64,000 nt of DNA from Acinetobacter sp. NIPH 2100. GTDB lineage: Bacteria; Pseudomonadota; Gammaproteobacteria; Pseudomonadales; Moraxellaceae. Position 1 is the first letter of the stretch. Each line of letters begins with the position of its first letter. The position numbers and the translations under genes are program-made. The stretch spans positions 729,924 to 793,923 of the forward strand of contig NZ_KB850224.1 of the NCBI RefSeq assembly GCF_000369805.1, read 5' to 3'. Shown in pieces: positions 32,652 to 43,334 of the stretch. Under the pieces are notes generated by a model. The model was not told the DNA's origin and did no database searches. It saw nothing but the letters and a program-made list of their open reading frames with translations.

Positions 32652-32688
32652 AACACCCCCTCCGCTAACGCAGAGGGGGTGTTTTTTA
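32652..32688 (+). terminator. rRNA operon terminator
   Basis: A strong 11-bp stem AACACCCCCTC / GAGGGGGTGTT is followed by a T-tract ten bases after 5S. Confidence 0.95.
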
Positions 32689-32784
32689 TTGCATAGATGA
32701 AAAGAAAATATAAGTCAATATTTAAAGAGTCGTACTATTTTTATCCTAATTAGATGCTAAACAAGAAATGCTATTAGGACTGAT

Positions 32785-33120
32785 ATGATTCTCTATGAAC
32801 TTTTATCTGCTATTGGAATTGTCTATTTAGGTTTTTTAATATGGAAATGGTTAAAAAAATCTAAGCAACAATATCAAGCACCTATAGTTATTCGCGAATG
32901 GATATTGGATGATCCTGAAGGTGAGCTATATGTAGCTTCTATTACCTCAGATCAAAAGGTCTGGTCTGCTTGTGGGCGATATGCAATGTCTTCCGGTTCA
33001 ACGAGCACAACTTGGTCTGGCTTTTTAGCAGGGGATTTAAATGAGCTGGTGCGAACAACGATGGGGCAGAAAGTATTGGATGAAATGATCGAATGCCTAA
33101 AGCAGCAAAATCTAAAATAA
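32785..33120 (+). CDS. Unknown small membrane-anchored protein
   Basis: A 111-residue protein with one N-terminal hydrophobic helix (about residues 4-22) followed by KKSK, then a soluble C-terminal domain (REWILDDPEGELYVAS; SGSTSTTWSGFLAGDLNEL). I do not recognise the family. It lies alone between the rRNA terminator and rpoN on the same strand. Its codon use is like that of its neighbours, so it is plausibly a real gene, but no function can be proposed. Confidence 0.65.
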   Translation: MILYELLSAIGIVYLGFLIWKWLKKSKQQYQAPIVIREWILDDPEGELYVASITSDQKVWSACGRYAMSSGSTSTTWSGFLAGDLNELVRTTMGQKVLDEMIECLKQQNLK

Positions 33121-33312
33121 TTCTATGTTGTTTACATGTTTGCTAAATAAGGGGGTGAAAAGAACTCAATTCGAATAAATATTTATATTTTTGCTATTTT
33201 TTGAACAAACAAGTCAGTTGAAAAGCTTTTTCCTTATATGCGTAAACATTGCTTTATGTTATAAATATTTTTATAGGCATGTTTTTTGCTTATTTTAATA
33301 AAAGGAAAGACT

Positions 33313-34761
33313 ATGAAATTATCTGTTGGATTGAAAGTTGCGAACAGTTTATCGTTGACTCCTCAATTACAACAGGCCATACGTCTTTTACAGTTATCTA
33401 GCTTAGAGCTCGAACAAGAAATTCAAATCCAGTTAGACAGTAATCCCTTACTTGAAAAAATTGAAGACATGGGGACAGCGGAGAGCCTTTCCTCGCTAGA
33501 AGAAAAAGAGAATGGGGATTTAACCACTGAGCTGAATGCGGATCATCTGCCAAATGATTTACCTGTTGATACTGAATGGGATGATATTTATACCCATCAA
33601 TCGACTGCTTTGGCATCACCAGAATATGAAGAAAGAGAAGATAATCGTCAGGTACAACTAAGCCTGAAAGAGCATATTTTAGATCAAGTCAATCTTTTGC
33701 ATTTTTCCACTGTAGATAAACTAATTGCGTATTGCATCGTAGATTCTTTGGATGATAAGGGTTTTTTAGACGCAGAATTGGACGATATTTTACTTGCTGT
33801 CTCTCGTTTATTACAGGAAATGGAGAGTGAGGAAGAGGTTGAGCAAGATGAAATCATCGTTGTTTTAAAACATATTCAACGTCTCGATCCTATTGGTGTA
33901 GGCTCAAGAAATTTAGCAGAATGTTTAAAAATTCAACTAGAAACTTTTAATGACAAAGTTCCCTATCTAGCTGAAGCTAGAAATTTATTGAAATATTACG
34001 AGTTACTGATTTCGAATGACCTGAATAAGTTGTTAAAGCAAACGGGGCTATCTAAAGAGCAATTAAAAAGTGCCGTTGATTTGTTGAAAACTTTAAAGCC
34101 ATATCCTGGACTGGAATTCAATCAACAAGAATCAGAATACCAAGTCCCTGATGTTGTAGTATCGAAAAAAGATCAACATTGGCAAGTTCAGCTCAATCCG
34201 GATGTATTGCCTAAGTTACGGATCAATTCTTTTTATTCAGGGATGATTCGTAGAGCTGATCAAAGTGATGATAACGTTTATTTGCGCAATCAAATGCTGG
34301 AAGCGAAGAATTTTATCAAGAGTATTGATGAACGCCATAAGACTTTATTGAAAGTGGCGACCTGTATTGTCGAACATCAAAGAGCTTTTTTGGAGCAAGG
34401 TCCAGAAGCGATGAAACCTTTGGTGCTTCGTGATGTGGCAGAGGAAGTTGAATTACATGAATCAACAGTCTCTCGTGTGACAACCAATAAATATATGCTG
34501 ACACCACGTGGTTTATTTGAATTGAAATACTTCTTTTCTAGTCATGTGGGAACAACAACGGGTGGCGAGGCTTCATCGACTGCAATTCGTGCAATGATTA
34601 AAAAACTCGTTTCAAGTGAAAATCCGCGTAAGCCTTTGTCGGATAATGCAATTGCTGAAATGTTGAAGAATGAAGGGATTGAGGTCGCTCGACGCACGGT
34701 AGCAAAATATCGTGAATCGTTACATATTGCCTCATCTTCTGAAAGAAAAGTCTTGATCTAA
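33313..34761 (+). CDS. rpoN: RNA polymerase sigma-54 factor
   Basis: RpoN directs RNA polymerase to -24/-12 promoters that need AAA+ activators. The start at 33313 (482 residues) follows an AAGGAAAG ribosome binding site; a longer in-frame start 27 bases upstream lacks one. The N-terminal region I is Gln/Leu-rich (LSLTPQLQQAIRLLQLSSLELEQEI), an acidic region II follows, then the core-binding domain, and the C-terminus carries the RpoN box ARRTVAKYRE. The gene for a ribosome hibernation factor follows at 172 bases, the usual rpoN neighbour in proteobacteria. Upstream lptB-type genes usually linked to rpoN are absent, displaced by the rRNA operon. Confidence 0.97.
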   Translation: MKLSVGLKVANSLSLTPQLQQAIRLLQLSSLELEQEIQIQLDSNPLLEKIEDMGTAESLSSLEEKENGDLTTELNADHLPNDLPVDTEWDDIYTHQSTALASPEYEEREDNRQVQLSLKEHILDQVNLLHFSTVDKLIAYCIVDSLDDKGFLDAELDDILLAVSRLLQEMESEEEVEQDEIIVVLKHIQRLDPIGVGSRNLAECLKIQLETFNDKVPYLAEARNLLKYYELLISNDLNKLLKQTGLSKEQLKSAVDLLKTLKPYPGLEFNQQESEYQVPDVVVSKKDQHWQVQLNPDVLPKLRINSFYSGMIRRADQSDDNVYLRNQMLEAKNFIKSIDERHKTLLKVATCIVEHQRAFLEQGPEAMKPLVLRDVAEEVELHESTVSRVTTNKYMLTPRGLFELKYFFSSHVGTTTGGEASSTAIRAMIKKLVSSENPRKPLSDNAIAEMLKNEGIEVARRTVAKYRESLHIASSSERKVLI

Positions 34762-34933
34762 ATTTCAAGGTGTGACTATTCTAGGTGTTCATTATTACGG
34801 AATAATGAATTTTTTTAATGATCACTAGAGGAATCGCTGAAATGATTTAATGGATGTTGAACCACTAATAATGTGCATTAAATTTGCTTAAGCGATTTTC
34901 TTGTATCCTGAGAAAAAGGTGAGGGATAGAATT

Positions 34934-35275
34934 ATGCAAATAACGATTCGTGGGCACCATTTAACCATTACACCAGCCATTGAAGAAAATATAAAAGAAA
35001 AGTTTAGTCAAATGACCAAACATCTAGATCAGGTCAATAGTATGCAAATCAAGCTGGCTAAAGATCATCAAATTGACAAACGTTCACACAAAGGTAGTGC
35101 AAATCATATCGCTGAAGCGATTATACGTTTGCCGGGGGTAGAACTGTTTGCACAGGCGACAGCCGATGATATGTATACTTCGATTCGAAAACTGACAGAT
35201 AAATTAAAACGCCAGCTGGCGAAACATCGAAAAATTCAATGTTCGTATCAGCATGAACTGGCACTTTTGAGTTAA
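34934..35275 (+). CDS. hpf: Ribosome hibernation promoting factor (HPF/RaiA family)
   Basis: This short HPF-type protein binds the 30S decoding centre and shuts down ribosomes in stationary phase. The start at 34934 (113 residues) follows a GTGAGGG ribosome binding site; an upstream in-frame start at 34901 would include the SD itself. The beta-alpha-beta-beta-beta-alpha fold is apparent (MQITIRGHHLTITPAIEENIKEKF; IKLAKDHQID), and no long C-terminal dimerisation domain is present. It follows rpoN as in many proteobacteria and ends in a strong terminator. Confidence 0.93.
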   Translation: MQITIRGHHLTITPAIEENIKEKFSQMTKHLDQVNSMQIKLAKDHQIDKRSHKGSANHIAEAIIRLPGVELFAQATADDMYTSIRKLTDKLKRQLAKHRKIQCSYQHELALLS

Positions 35276-35290
35276 TTTTTATTTTTATAT

Positions 35291-35319
35291 AAGAGGCTTT
35301 TTGTGAAGCCTCTTTTTTT
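35291..35319 (+). terminator. Intrinsic terminator after hpf
   Basis: AAGAGGCTT / AAGCCTCTT stem with a TTTTGTG-type loop followed by a T-tract. Confidence 0.88.
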
Positions 35320-35412
35320 ATTGATAAAAAAAGAAACTGCTTACTGAATTATGTGAAAAAGTTATAGTAAAATACTTGGTTTTACACCAATGGTTGTATA
35401 AGAGGCCTTGTA

Positions 35413-35664
35413 ATGAATAGTGAGCAGCTCACGCAAATTTTAAAAGAAGCTTTCCCTGAAGCAGAAGTAGCAGTGAGCGGTCAAGCTGGGAAATTTGACC
35501 TTCGTATTGTGGATGATCAGTTTGAAGGTAAACGTACCGTTGCTCGTCAACAAGCCGTTTATGCACCTCTAAATTCTTATATTGCGAGTGGTGCAGTTCA
35601 CGCTGTTACGATTCGCGCAATGACAAAAGACGAATGGCGCAAAGCAAGCCTTTTCGGAGCTTAA
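35413..35664 (+). CDS. ibaG: BolA-family protein IbaG
   Basis: An 83-residue BolA-like protein. It has the BolA core with VSGQAGKFDLRIVDDQFEGKRTVARQQAVYAPL, the single conserved positions for binding a [2Fe-2S] cluster with a monothiol glutaredoxin, and lies directly before murA (six bases), the characteristic ibaG/yrbA position. IbaG has been linked to acid stress and iron-sulfur cluster handling. Translation coupling with murA is likely. Confidence 0.92.
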   Translation: MNSEQLTQILKEAFPEAEVAVSGQAGKFDLRIVDDQFEGKRTVARQQAVYAPLNSYIASGAVHAVTIRAMTKDEWRKASLFGA

Positions 35665-37616
<1,952 letters not shown>

Positions 37617-37635
37617 GTTTTAGATGAAATTGAAT

Positions 37636-37663
37636 AAAAAGGTCAGCTTCGGTTGGCCTTTTT
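37636..37663 (+). terminator. Terminator after hisG with a UUCG loop
   Basis: AAAAAGGTCAGC-TTCG-GTTGGCCTTTTT forms a 12-bp stem with two G-U pairs and a stable C(UUCG)G tetraloop, and it lies between convergent hisG and the ECF41 gene. Confidence 0.85.
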
Positions 37664-38534
37664 ATTTGAGTTTTTCTGGATTACGTAAAGAATAGATAGT
37701 TTGCAGTTGGTGTTGATCATTGAAAGCGAAAGTCAGTACCATGACACAACGATGGTTTGAGTCATAGAGTTTAAAACCGACACCTCCATTGAGATGGCAC
37801 ATTTCCCAAGAGAGTTCACTCCACGCCTTAAAAAGCAAGCGTTCAAAGAAACGTAATATAGCAGGTTGGCCGATGAAGGGCTGCCGAATCGCTGAGACCT
37901 TACCACCGCCATCTGCTGCAAATTGGATATCTTCACTGAGTAATTGTGTTAATTGATCTAGATCATGTGAATGAATGGCGACTTTGAATGCATTGAGTAA
38001 GTTGATTTGCTGCTGAGTAAGATGATTTGAGAGAACGTTAGGTTCATCTGCAATACGTTTTCTACTACGGGCCACCAATTGTCGACAATTACTTTGTTGT
38101 TCCCGAAGGATTTCTGAAATTTCAACATAATCAAGATTGAATATGTCATGCAGTAAATATGCCGCTCGTTCTTTAGCTGAAAGTTTTTCAAGAACCAAAA
38201 GGAAGGCGGTAGAGAGCGTATAGTCGGATTCGACCGAGAATGTTTCTGTATGATGATAGGGTTCAGGTAACCATGTTCCAATATATTCAGTTCTAGACCT
38301 GTGGTGAGCACGGAGTAAGTCAATACAATGGCGTGTACATACAGAGGTCAGCCAAGCTTGAGGATTGATAATATCTTGTTTAGGTTGCTGCTGCCATTTT
38401 ATAAAAATATCCTGTAAGACATCTTCAGCATCACTTGTTGTTCCCAGCAGTCGATAAGCGAGACCGAACAGAAATGTTCGGCTTGTCTCAAAAATCGTTA
38501 AATCATGTTGGCTAATCGTGCCTGATGCTTTCAT
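37662..38534 (-). CDS. ECF41-family sigma factor with fused SnoaL-like regulatory domain
   Basis: A 290-residue extracytoplasmic-function sigma factor. Sigma region 2 (LFGLAYRLLGTTSDAEDVLQDIFIKW) and region 4 (LSAKERAAYLLHDIFNLDYVEIS) are joined by a linker carrying WLPEP (88-92). A C-terminal SnoaL/NTF2-like domain has DGGGK (208-212) and ends with NPEKL (285-289). These three motifs are the hallmarks of group ECF41, in which the fused domain takes the role of an anti-sigma factor. The ATG at 38534 is preferred; a GTG at 38570 would overlap the upstream gene. It lies six bases after a carboxymuconolactone decarboxylase gene, the standard ECF41 partner. Confidence 0.9.
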   Translation of the reverse strand: MKASGTISQHDLTIFETSRTFLFGLAYRLLGTTSDAEDVLQDIFIKWQQQPKQDIINPQAWLTSVCTRHCIDLLRAHHRSRTEYIGTWLPEPYHHTETFSVESDYTLSTAFLLVLEKLSAKERAAYLLHDIFNLDYVEISEILREQQSNCRQLVARSRKRIADEPNVLSNHLTQQQINLLNAFKVAIHSHDLDQLTQLLSEDIQFAADGGGKVSAIRQPFIGQPAILRFFERLLFKAWSELSWEMCHLNGGVGFKLYDSNHRCVMVLTFAFNDQHQLQTIYSLRNPEKLK

Positions 38535-38539
38535 AGATG

Positions 38540-38971
38540 TTAATGTTGGGAAATTGCAATTCGATTCCACAAATTAATCATGCCAATCAGTAAAGTTAAA
38601 GCTGAAATTTGTGGCTCACTGAAATATTTTAATAGTGTTATACGTAACGGCTCATAATCAGTGAGCGCGTGCAAAGTCGTGAGTGCTTCAACCCAAGCAA
38701 AGGCGGCTTTTTCCTGATCTGTATAATCATTGCAATGTCGCCATACCACCAAGCGGTCCAAGCGTGATTGTACTTCACCATCTGCCAAAGCTTCCGCAAT
38801 ATGCATCTTCACACAAAAAGCACAACCATTGATTTGCGAGGCACGTAATAGAACAAGATGATAAAGCGAGCGAGCAATCAGGTCCAAGTCGAGAATATTT
38901 TGATGAACCTGATAGAGATAATGAATTGATTCTGGTAAATGTTTTTTAGGATGAATGTTGAGCGTCGTCAT
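38540..38971 (-). CDS. Carboxymuconolactone decarboxylase / AhpD-like protein (ECF41 partner)
   Basis: A 143-residue AhpD-fold protein with the redox motif C-A-F-C-V-K-M-H (Cys50, Cys53, His57), which suggests alkyl hydroperoxidase-type thiol chemistry and not true carboxymuconolactone decarboxylation. The start at 38971 has an AGGA ribosome binding site eight bases upstream. It is the first gene of a two-gene operon with an ECF41 sigma factor, and it is preceded by a sequence matching the ECF41 promoter. It is therefore probably a direct target of that sigma factor in an autoregulatory loop. Confidence 0.9.
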   Translation of the reverse strand: MTTLNIHPKKHLPESIHYLYQVHQNILDLDLIARSLYHLVLLRASQINGCAFCVKMHIAEALADGEVQSRLDRLVVWRHCNDYTDQEKAAFAWVEALTTLHALTDYEPLRITLLKYFSEPQISALTLLIGMINLWNRIAISQH

Positions 38972-39010
38972 TGTCGTGTTCCTGATTAAAATCAAAATAG
39001 GTACTTATTT

Positions 39011-39037
39011 GACGAGTCAGCCTTTTGCTTTGTGACA
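39011..39037 (-). promoter_or_regulatory. Putative ECF41-dependent promoter
   Basis: On the minus strand TGTCACA (39037-39031), a spacer of exactly 16 bases and CGTC (39014-39011) match the promoter reported for ECF41 sigma factors. It is 40 bases upstream of the decarboxylase start, as expected for autoregulation. Confidence 0.8.
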
Positions 39038-39166
39038 TGGGACGTAAAATAGTTTTTAACTTTTTGTTCTTGTTGCTTAAATATTTTGATTAAGCAAATA
39101 AAAGTAAAATGATGGGGTGATCGAAGAACTCATTCTTTCCCATTGATTTTTTTAGCCTACATTGTG

Positions 39167-39221
39167 CCCACAAGCGTACTGAAAAAGAGTAAACTTAGCG
39201 TTCTCTTTTTCGCCTTGTGGG
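39167..39221 (+). promoter_or_regulatory. Hairpin covering the hisD ribosome binding site
   Basis: An outer stem CCCACAAG (39167-39174) / CTTGTGGG (39214-39221) and an inner stem AAAAAGAG (39182-39189) / CTCTTTTT (39203-39210) form a two-part hairpin. The GTGGG just before the hisD ATG (39229) lies in the outer stem, so translation could be controlled by its opening. Confidence 0.55.
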
Positions 39222-39228
39222 TAAATTG

Positions 39229-40518
39229 ATGCGATGTTTATCGACTCAGGATCAAAATTTTAAACAGACATTTGCTGAACTTTTAGCATTTGAAACGGTT
39301 AATGATCCTCAATTAATACAAACTGTAGATCAAATTATTGCTGATGTACGTCAGCATGGTGATGATCATGTGCTTAAATTAACGCAACAGTTCGATCGAC
39401 ATCCAGCGCATCAATTCTCTGACCTAGAACTGACTCAAGCACAGCTTAAAACTGCATTTGATGGTTTAAGTGTTGAAATTCGTGAAGCATTAGAACTTGC
39501 CGCAAAACGCATTCGTTCTTTCCATCAGGCACAAAAGCAGGAAGGTTGGACTTATGTCGATGATCTGGGGAATACCTTAGGTCAGAAAGTTACACCACTG
39601 GATCGTGTTGGAATTTATGTGCCAGGTGGATTAGCCTCTTATCCATCGTCGGTACTCATGAATGCGTTGCCTGCACATGTCGCAGGTGTTTCTGAAATTA
39701 TTATGGTGGTTCCTGCGCCAAATGGTGAGTTGAATCCATTGGTGTTAGCCGCTGCCTATTTGGCAGGCGTGAGTCGAGTGTTTACTATCGGTGGTGCGCA
39801 GGCCGTTGCGGCATTGGCGTATGGAACACAAACCATTCCAGCGGTAGATAAAATTACGGGGCCTGGCAATCGATTTGTCGCAGCAGCAAAGCGTGCGGTG
39901 TTTGGCCAAGTTGGTATTGACATGATTGCAGGACCTTCGGAAATTTTGGTGTATGCCGAAGGTGAAAATAATGCTGAATGGCTAGCTATGGATGTATTGT
40001 CTCAAGCAGAGCATGACACCGTTGCGCAAGCTATTTTCATTACCCCAGATGAAAAGCTATTAAATGCAGTTGAAGTCGCGATTGAAAAACATTTAGCGGA
40101 ATTACCAAAAGCAGAAATTGCCAAAACATCGATTCAAAATCGTGGTGCATTGGTGCTGGTAAAAAATCGTGCAGAAGCGATTGAACTGATTAATCAGGTT
40201 GCACCAGAGCATTTAGAACTCTGTCTTGATGAGGCTGAATTGATGAGTCAGGAGATTCGTCATGCAGGGGCGATCTTTATGGGACGTTATACACCAGAAG
40301 CCATTGGTGATTATTGTGCGGGTCCAAACCATGTCTTGCCGACATCGGGGACGGCACGTTTTTCTTCACCACTTGGTGTTTATGATTTCCAGAAGCGTTC
40401 TAGCTTGATCATGTGCTCTGAAGAGGGTGTGAAGAGCTTGGCAAAAGCCGCGGATGTGTTGGCAGTGCAAGAAAATCTTGATGCCCATGCGCGTTCAGCC
40501 CGTTATCGTTACCAATAA
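39229..40518 (+). CDS. hisD: Histidinol dehydrogenase
   Basis: HisD performs the last two steps of histidine synthesis, NAD-dependent oxidation of histidinol to histidine, using zinc. The start at 39229 (429 residues) is preferred over a GTG 12 bases upstream that lies inside a hairpin. Family motifs are clear: the glycine-rich VGIYVPGGLASYPSSVLMNA, the DKITGPGNRFVAAAKR segment, the substrate/metal region DMIAGPSEILVYAE and the C-terminal APEHLELC. It is separated from hisG by the ECF41 pair, which faces the other way. An intrinsic terminator lies between hisD and hisC. Confidence 0.96.
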   Translation: MRCLSTQDQNFKQTFAELLAFETVNDPQLIQTVDQIIADVRQHGDDHVLKLTQQFDRHPAHQFSDLELTQAQLKTAFDGLSVEIREALELAAKRIRSFHQAQKQEGWTYVDDLGNTLGQKVTPLDRVGIYVPGGLASYPSSVLMNALPAHVAGVSEIIMVVPAPNGELNPLVLAAAYLAGVSRVFTIGGAQAVAALAYGTQTIPAVDKITGPGNRFVAAAKRAVFGQVGIDMIAGPSEILVYAEGENNAEWLAMDVLSQAEHDTVAQAIFITPDEKLLNAVEVAIEKHLAELPKAEIAKTSIQNRGALVLVKNRAEAIELINQVAPEHLELCLDEAELMSQEIRHAGAIFMGRYTPEAIGDYCAGPNHVLPTSGTARFSSPLGVYDFQKRSSLIMCSEEGVKSLAKAADVLAVQENLDAHARSARYRYQ

Positions 40519-40536
40519 CCGATTCAAAAATTGATA

Positions 40537-40558
40537 GGGGCTGGTTAGCCCCTTTTTT
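40537..40558 (+). terminator. Intrinsic terminator between hisD and hisC
   Basis: GGGGCT-GGTT-AGCCCC followed by six T residues. It may reduce hisC transcription relative to hisD. Confidence 0.85.
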
Positions 40559-40579
40559 AGGATACATGAGAGTAGAATA

Positions 40580-41665
40580 ATGACGTTTACAGCAGAACAA
40601 ATGCGTTTTTGGAGTCCAGAGGTTCGTGAATTAGAGCCTTATGTACCAGGTGAGCAACCTAAGATTCAGAACTTACTCAAACTCAATACCAATGAAAATC
40701 CATATCCACCATCACCAAAAGTGGTGCAGGCTGTACAGGCAGTTTTAACTGAACAAGCCGATGCCTTACGTCTATATCCAGATCCAGATGCAACCGCTTT
40801 AAAACAGGCGATTGCCAATCAGCAACAGGTTGATGTGGCTCAAGTGTTTGTAGGCAATGGTTCGGATGAAGTATTGGCACATATTTTTAAAGCTTTTTTT
40901 ATCCAGAAACAACCGATTCTCTATCCAGATATTACCTATAGTTTTTATCCTGTTTATAGTCAGTTTTTTGCAACACAAACCAAGCAGATTCCTTTGAATG
41001 AAAAATTCGAAATAGATGTATCGGATTATGAACAGGAAAATGGCGGTATTATCATCACCAATCCAAATGCACCAACCAGTATCGCGCTTGGTTTAAATGA
41101 GATTGAACAGGTGCTTAAGGCGAATCCAGATCGTGTGGTTGTGATTGATGAGGCTTATGTCGATTTTGGTGCTGAGTCGGCGGTGCAATTGGTCAATCGA
41201 TATGAAAACTTAGTCGTTTGCCAAACAACATCGAAGTCACGTTCATTGGCCGGCTTACGTGTTGGCTTTGCCATTGCGCAAGCACATTTGATTGCAGCAC
41301 TTGAAGCCGTCAAAAATAGTTTTAACTCCTATCCAATCGATCGTTTTGCCATTGCAGCAGCCGTGGCTTCATTTGAAGATCAAGCTTATTTTGAAGCGCA
41401 ATGTGCCAAAGTGATTGAGAGCCGAGACAAGTTGGTGGGTGATCTCACCGCTTTAGGTTTTGATGTGTTGCCATCGAAAGCCAACTTTATTTTTGCGACA
41501 CATTCAGAATATGATGCTGCTCAGTTGGCTCAACAATTACGTGAGCAGGGGGTTATTGTGCGTTATTTCAATAAGCCGCGAATTAATCAATTTTTGCGTA
41601 TCACGATCGGTACCGATGAACAAAATCAGCGTCTAGTGGACACACTGAAAACGAAAATTTTGTAA
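40580..41665 (+). CDS. hisC: Histidinol-phosphate aminotransferase
   Basis: HisC is a PLP-dependent fold-type I aminotransferase converting imidazole-acetol phosphate to histidinol phosphate. The 361-residue protein has the PLP region with the Schiff-base lysine in [15 protein letters not shown] (about residues 214-228), the NPNAPTS motif near 155 that binds the cofactor ring, and DEAYVDF before the lysine. The C-terminal arginine (ITIGTDEQN preceded by FLRI) binds the substrate carboxylate. It follows hisD after a terminator, so readthrough or a separate promoter is needed. Confidence 0.95.
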   Translation: MTFTAEQMRFWSPEVRELEPYVPGEQPKIQNLLKLNTNENPYPPSPKVVQAVQAVLTEQADALRLYPDPDATALKQAIANQQQVDVAQVFVGNGSDEVLAHIFKAFFIQKQPILYPDITYSFYPVYSQFFATQTKQIPLNEKFEIDVSDYEQENGGIIITNPNAPTSIALGLNEIEQVLKANPDRVVVIDEAYVDFGAESAVQLVNRYENLVVCQTTSKSRSLAGLRVGFAIAQAHLIAALEAVKNSFNSYPIDRFAIAAAVASFEDQAYFEAQCAKVIESRDKLVGDLTALGFDVLPSKANFIFATHSEYDAAQLAQQLREQGVIVRYFNKPRINQFLRITIGTDEQNQRLVDTLKTKIL

Positions 41666-41679
41666 ATCCGTATTGCATT

Positions 41680-43023
41680 TTACTGTTTAGAAACCTGCCA
41701 TGTATTGAGCAAATCAAGCATGGCAGAAATTTTATCAAAGCATTCCTGATATTCGGCTTCCGCATCAGAAGCGATAGTGATGCCGCCACCCGCCCACATT
41801 GATAATTGGTCCTGATACTTTTGAATACTGCGAATCAAAATATTCCAACTGCCTGTACCATCGAAATTAAAATAACCTAAGCTGCCACAATAAACACCAC
41901 GCGGTGCACCTTCGAGTTCTTCAATAATTTGCATGGCACGAATCTTCGGTGCACCTGTGATTGAACCACCTGGCAGGGCAGATAAGAGCATCTGCATTGG
42001 ATTGATTTCAGGTTTTAAGCTTGCCGTGATTTCACTGACCATGTGATGAACTTGATTGAAACTTTCTATTTCAAATAGTTTGGTGGTTTTGACAGAGCCT
42101 GTTTCAGCATAGACACCCAAGTCATTGCGGAGCAGATCTACAATCATAACATTCTCGGCCTGATCTTTTTCAGAATTACTGAGTTTGTCTTTTGAAATCT
42201 GATCCTGTTGTGGATCATCAAAGCGCGGCATCGTGCCTTTGATTGGGCGTGTTTTTATTTGTCGATTGGCCTGAAATTCAATAAATAGTTCAGGTGAACA
42301 ACTTAACAGTTCAAAATCAGCTAATTTAAGATAGCCAGCATAAGGTGCGTGGGTCAGTTTCCATAACTCATCGGCACGGCTTAAAAGCGAACCTTGTGCA
42401 TGTGCTGTAAATTCTTGAGTTAAGTTAATTTGATAACAATCACCGGCTTTGATGTATTCCTGTACCTGATCAAAAGCATTTAAATATTCTGGTTTGGACC
42501 AACGCGGGTGGCATTGCTGGTCTAAAGAAAGTGCTGGAATTTGTTCGGGTTGATTGATCCGATTCAAAATTTCTTGATAAATATACTCAGCCTGCTCTTC
42601 ATCACTATAAAAGTACCAAGCATCTTCTTCAAACTTTAAAAAGCTTGAGTATCGACCTAAGAAAAAATTTGGCTGTGGATGAGCGTCAATTTCAATAAAT
42701 TGATCAGCACTGTAGTCATAGCTGAAGAAGCCAATATATCCGCCATGAAAGCCCTTAGCATTGGCAGTATTTGAGGATTGATGGAATTTGCAGAACTCTA
42801 AAAGTGAAGATGGTTCTGATTTTATTTGATATTGATTGAAGTGTATTTGTTGAACTTGTTGAAGTTTAGACTGTCGAGAAACTAAAAACTCTTGGGGTAA
42901 AAAGGCGATGGTTGGCTTATTTTGGTCATATAAATAGACCAATCCTGTTAAATCATAAAGGCGAGCAAGAAGGTCAAATGCAGAAGTGAGTTGCGTGTTA
43001 AGTTTTTGCTCAAAATAGGACAT
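41680..43023 (-). CDS. pabB: Aminodeoxychorismate synthase component I
   Basis: PabB with PabA (amidotransferase) turns chorismate into 4-amino-4-deoxychorismate for folate. The lysine in PIKGTMPR identifies PabB; anthranilate synthase TrpE has alanine at this place. The chorismate-binding core continues with NVMIVDLLRNDLG, LPGGSITGAPKIRAM and the C-terminal GGGITIASDAEAEYQE. The start is uncertain: ATG 43023 gives 447 residues, close to E. coli (453), but lacks a good ribosome binding site; an in-frame TTG at 43101 would give 473. It is transcribed divergently from filA. Confidence 0.92.
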   Translation of the reverse strand: MSYFEQKLNTQLTSAFDLLARLYDLTGLVYLYDQNKPTIAFLPQEFLVSRQSKLQQVQQIHFNQYQIKSEPSSLLEFCKFHQSSNTANAKGFHGGYIGFFSYDYSADQFIEIDAHPQPNFFLGRYSSFLKFEEDAWYFYSDEEQAEYIYQEILNRINQPEQIPALSLDQQCHPRWSKPEYLNAFDQVQEYIKAGDCYQINLTQEFTAHAQGSLLSRADELWKLTHAPYAGYLKLADFELLSCSPELFIEFQANRQIKTRPIKGTMPRFDDPQQDQISKDKLSNSEKDQAENVMIVDLLRNDLGVYAETGSVKTTKLFEIESFNQVHHMVSEITASLKPEINPMQMLLSALPGGSITGAPKIRAMQIIEELEGAPRGVYCGSLGYFNFDGTGSWNILIRSIQKYQDQLSMWAGGGITIASDAEAEYQECFDKISAMLDLLNTWQVSKQ

Positions 43024-43141
43024 ATAAAAGGAAAGACTGATATCTACATTTGGAAAAAAGAATTGTACTACATCCAAAAAGTTCGGGCTGTTTTTTATCA
43101 AAGCTTATGCTGAAAGTGGATAGAATTTGGGCAGGATTACT

Positions 43142-43169
43142 TAGATAAAATAAATGATGTATTTATCAA
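43142..43169 (-). promoter_or_regulatory. Probable pabB promoter
   Basis: On the minus strand TTGATA (43169-43164), a 16-base spacer and TATCTA (43147-43142). It is downstream of the candidate small RNA terminator, so pabB can be transcribed independently. Confidence 0.5.
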
Positions 43170-43171
43170 AT

Positions 43172-43328
43172 AAAAAATAAAAAAAGCGTTTTTGTTAACG
43201 CTTCTTATCAGAATTTTGATGTGATGAATGGTAAAATTATTCAAATTTGAATTTAGTGTAAAAAAAATCTTTAAAAAATACTCAATGATTACAAGTTTTT
43301 GTAGTGTTTTTTTATAAAGAGTAGTGTT
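43172..43328 (-). ncRNA. Candidate small RNA between filA and pabB
   Basis: A strong promoter (TTGACT-N18-TATAAA, 43364-43335) on the minus strand is followed about 130 bases later by a perfect intrinsic terminator: stem AAGCGTT (43203-43197) / AACGCTT (43190-43184) and a T-rich tract to 43172. No credible ORF lies between. The predicted transcript is about 155 bases. Because pabB lies beyond with its own promoter, an alternative reading is an attenuated pabB leader. Promoter and terminator are seen; RNA production is inferred. Confidence 0.45.
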
Positions 43329-43334
43329 GAGTGT

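Noticed and set aside
41680..43023. Anthranilate synthase TrpE as the identity of the chorismate enzyme
   Set aside because: The lysine in PIKGT indicates aminodeoxychorismate synthase, and there is no trp context.
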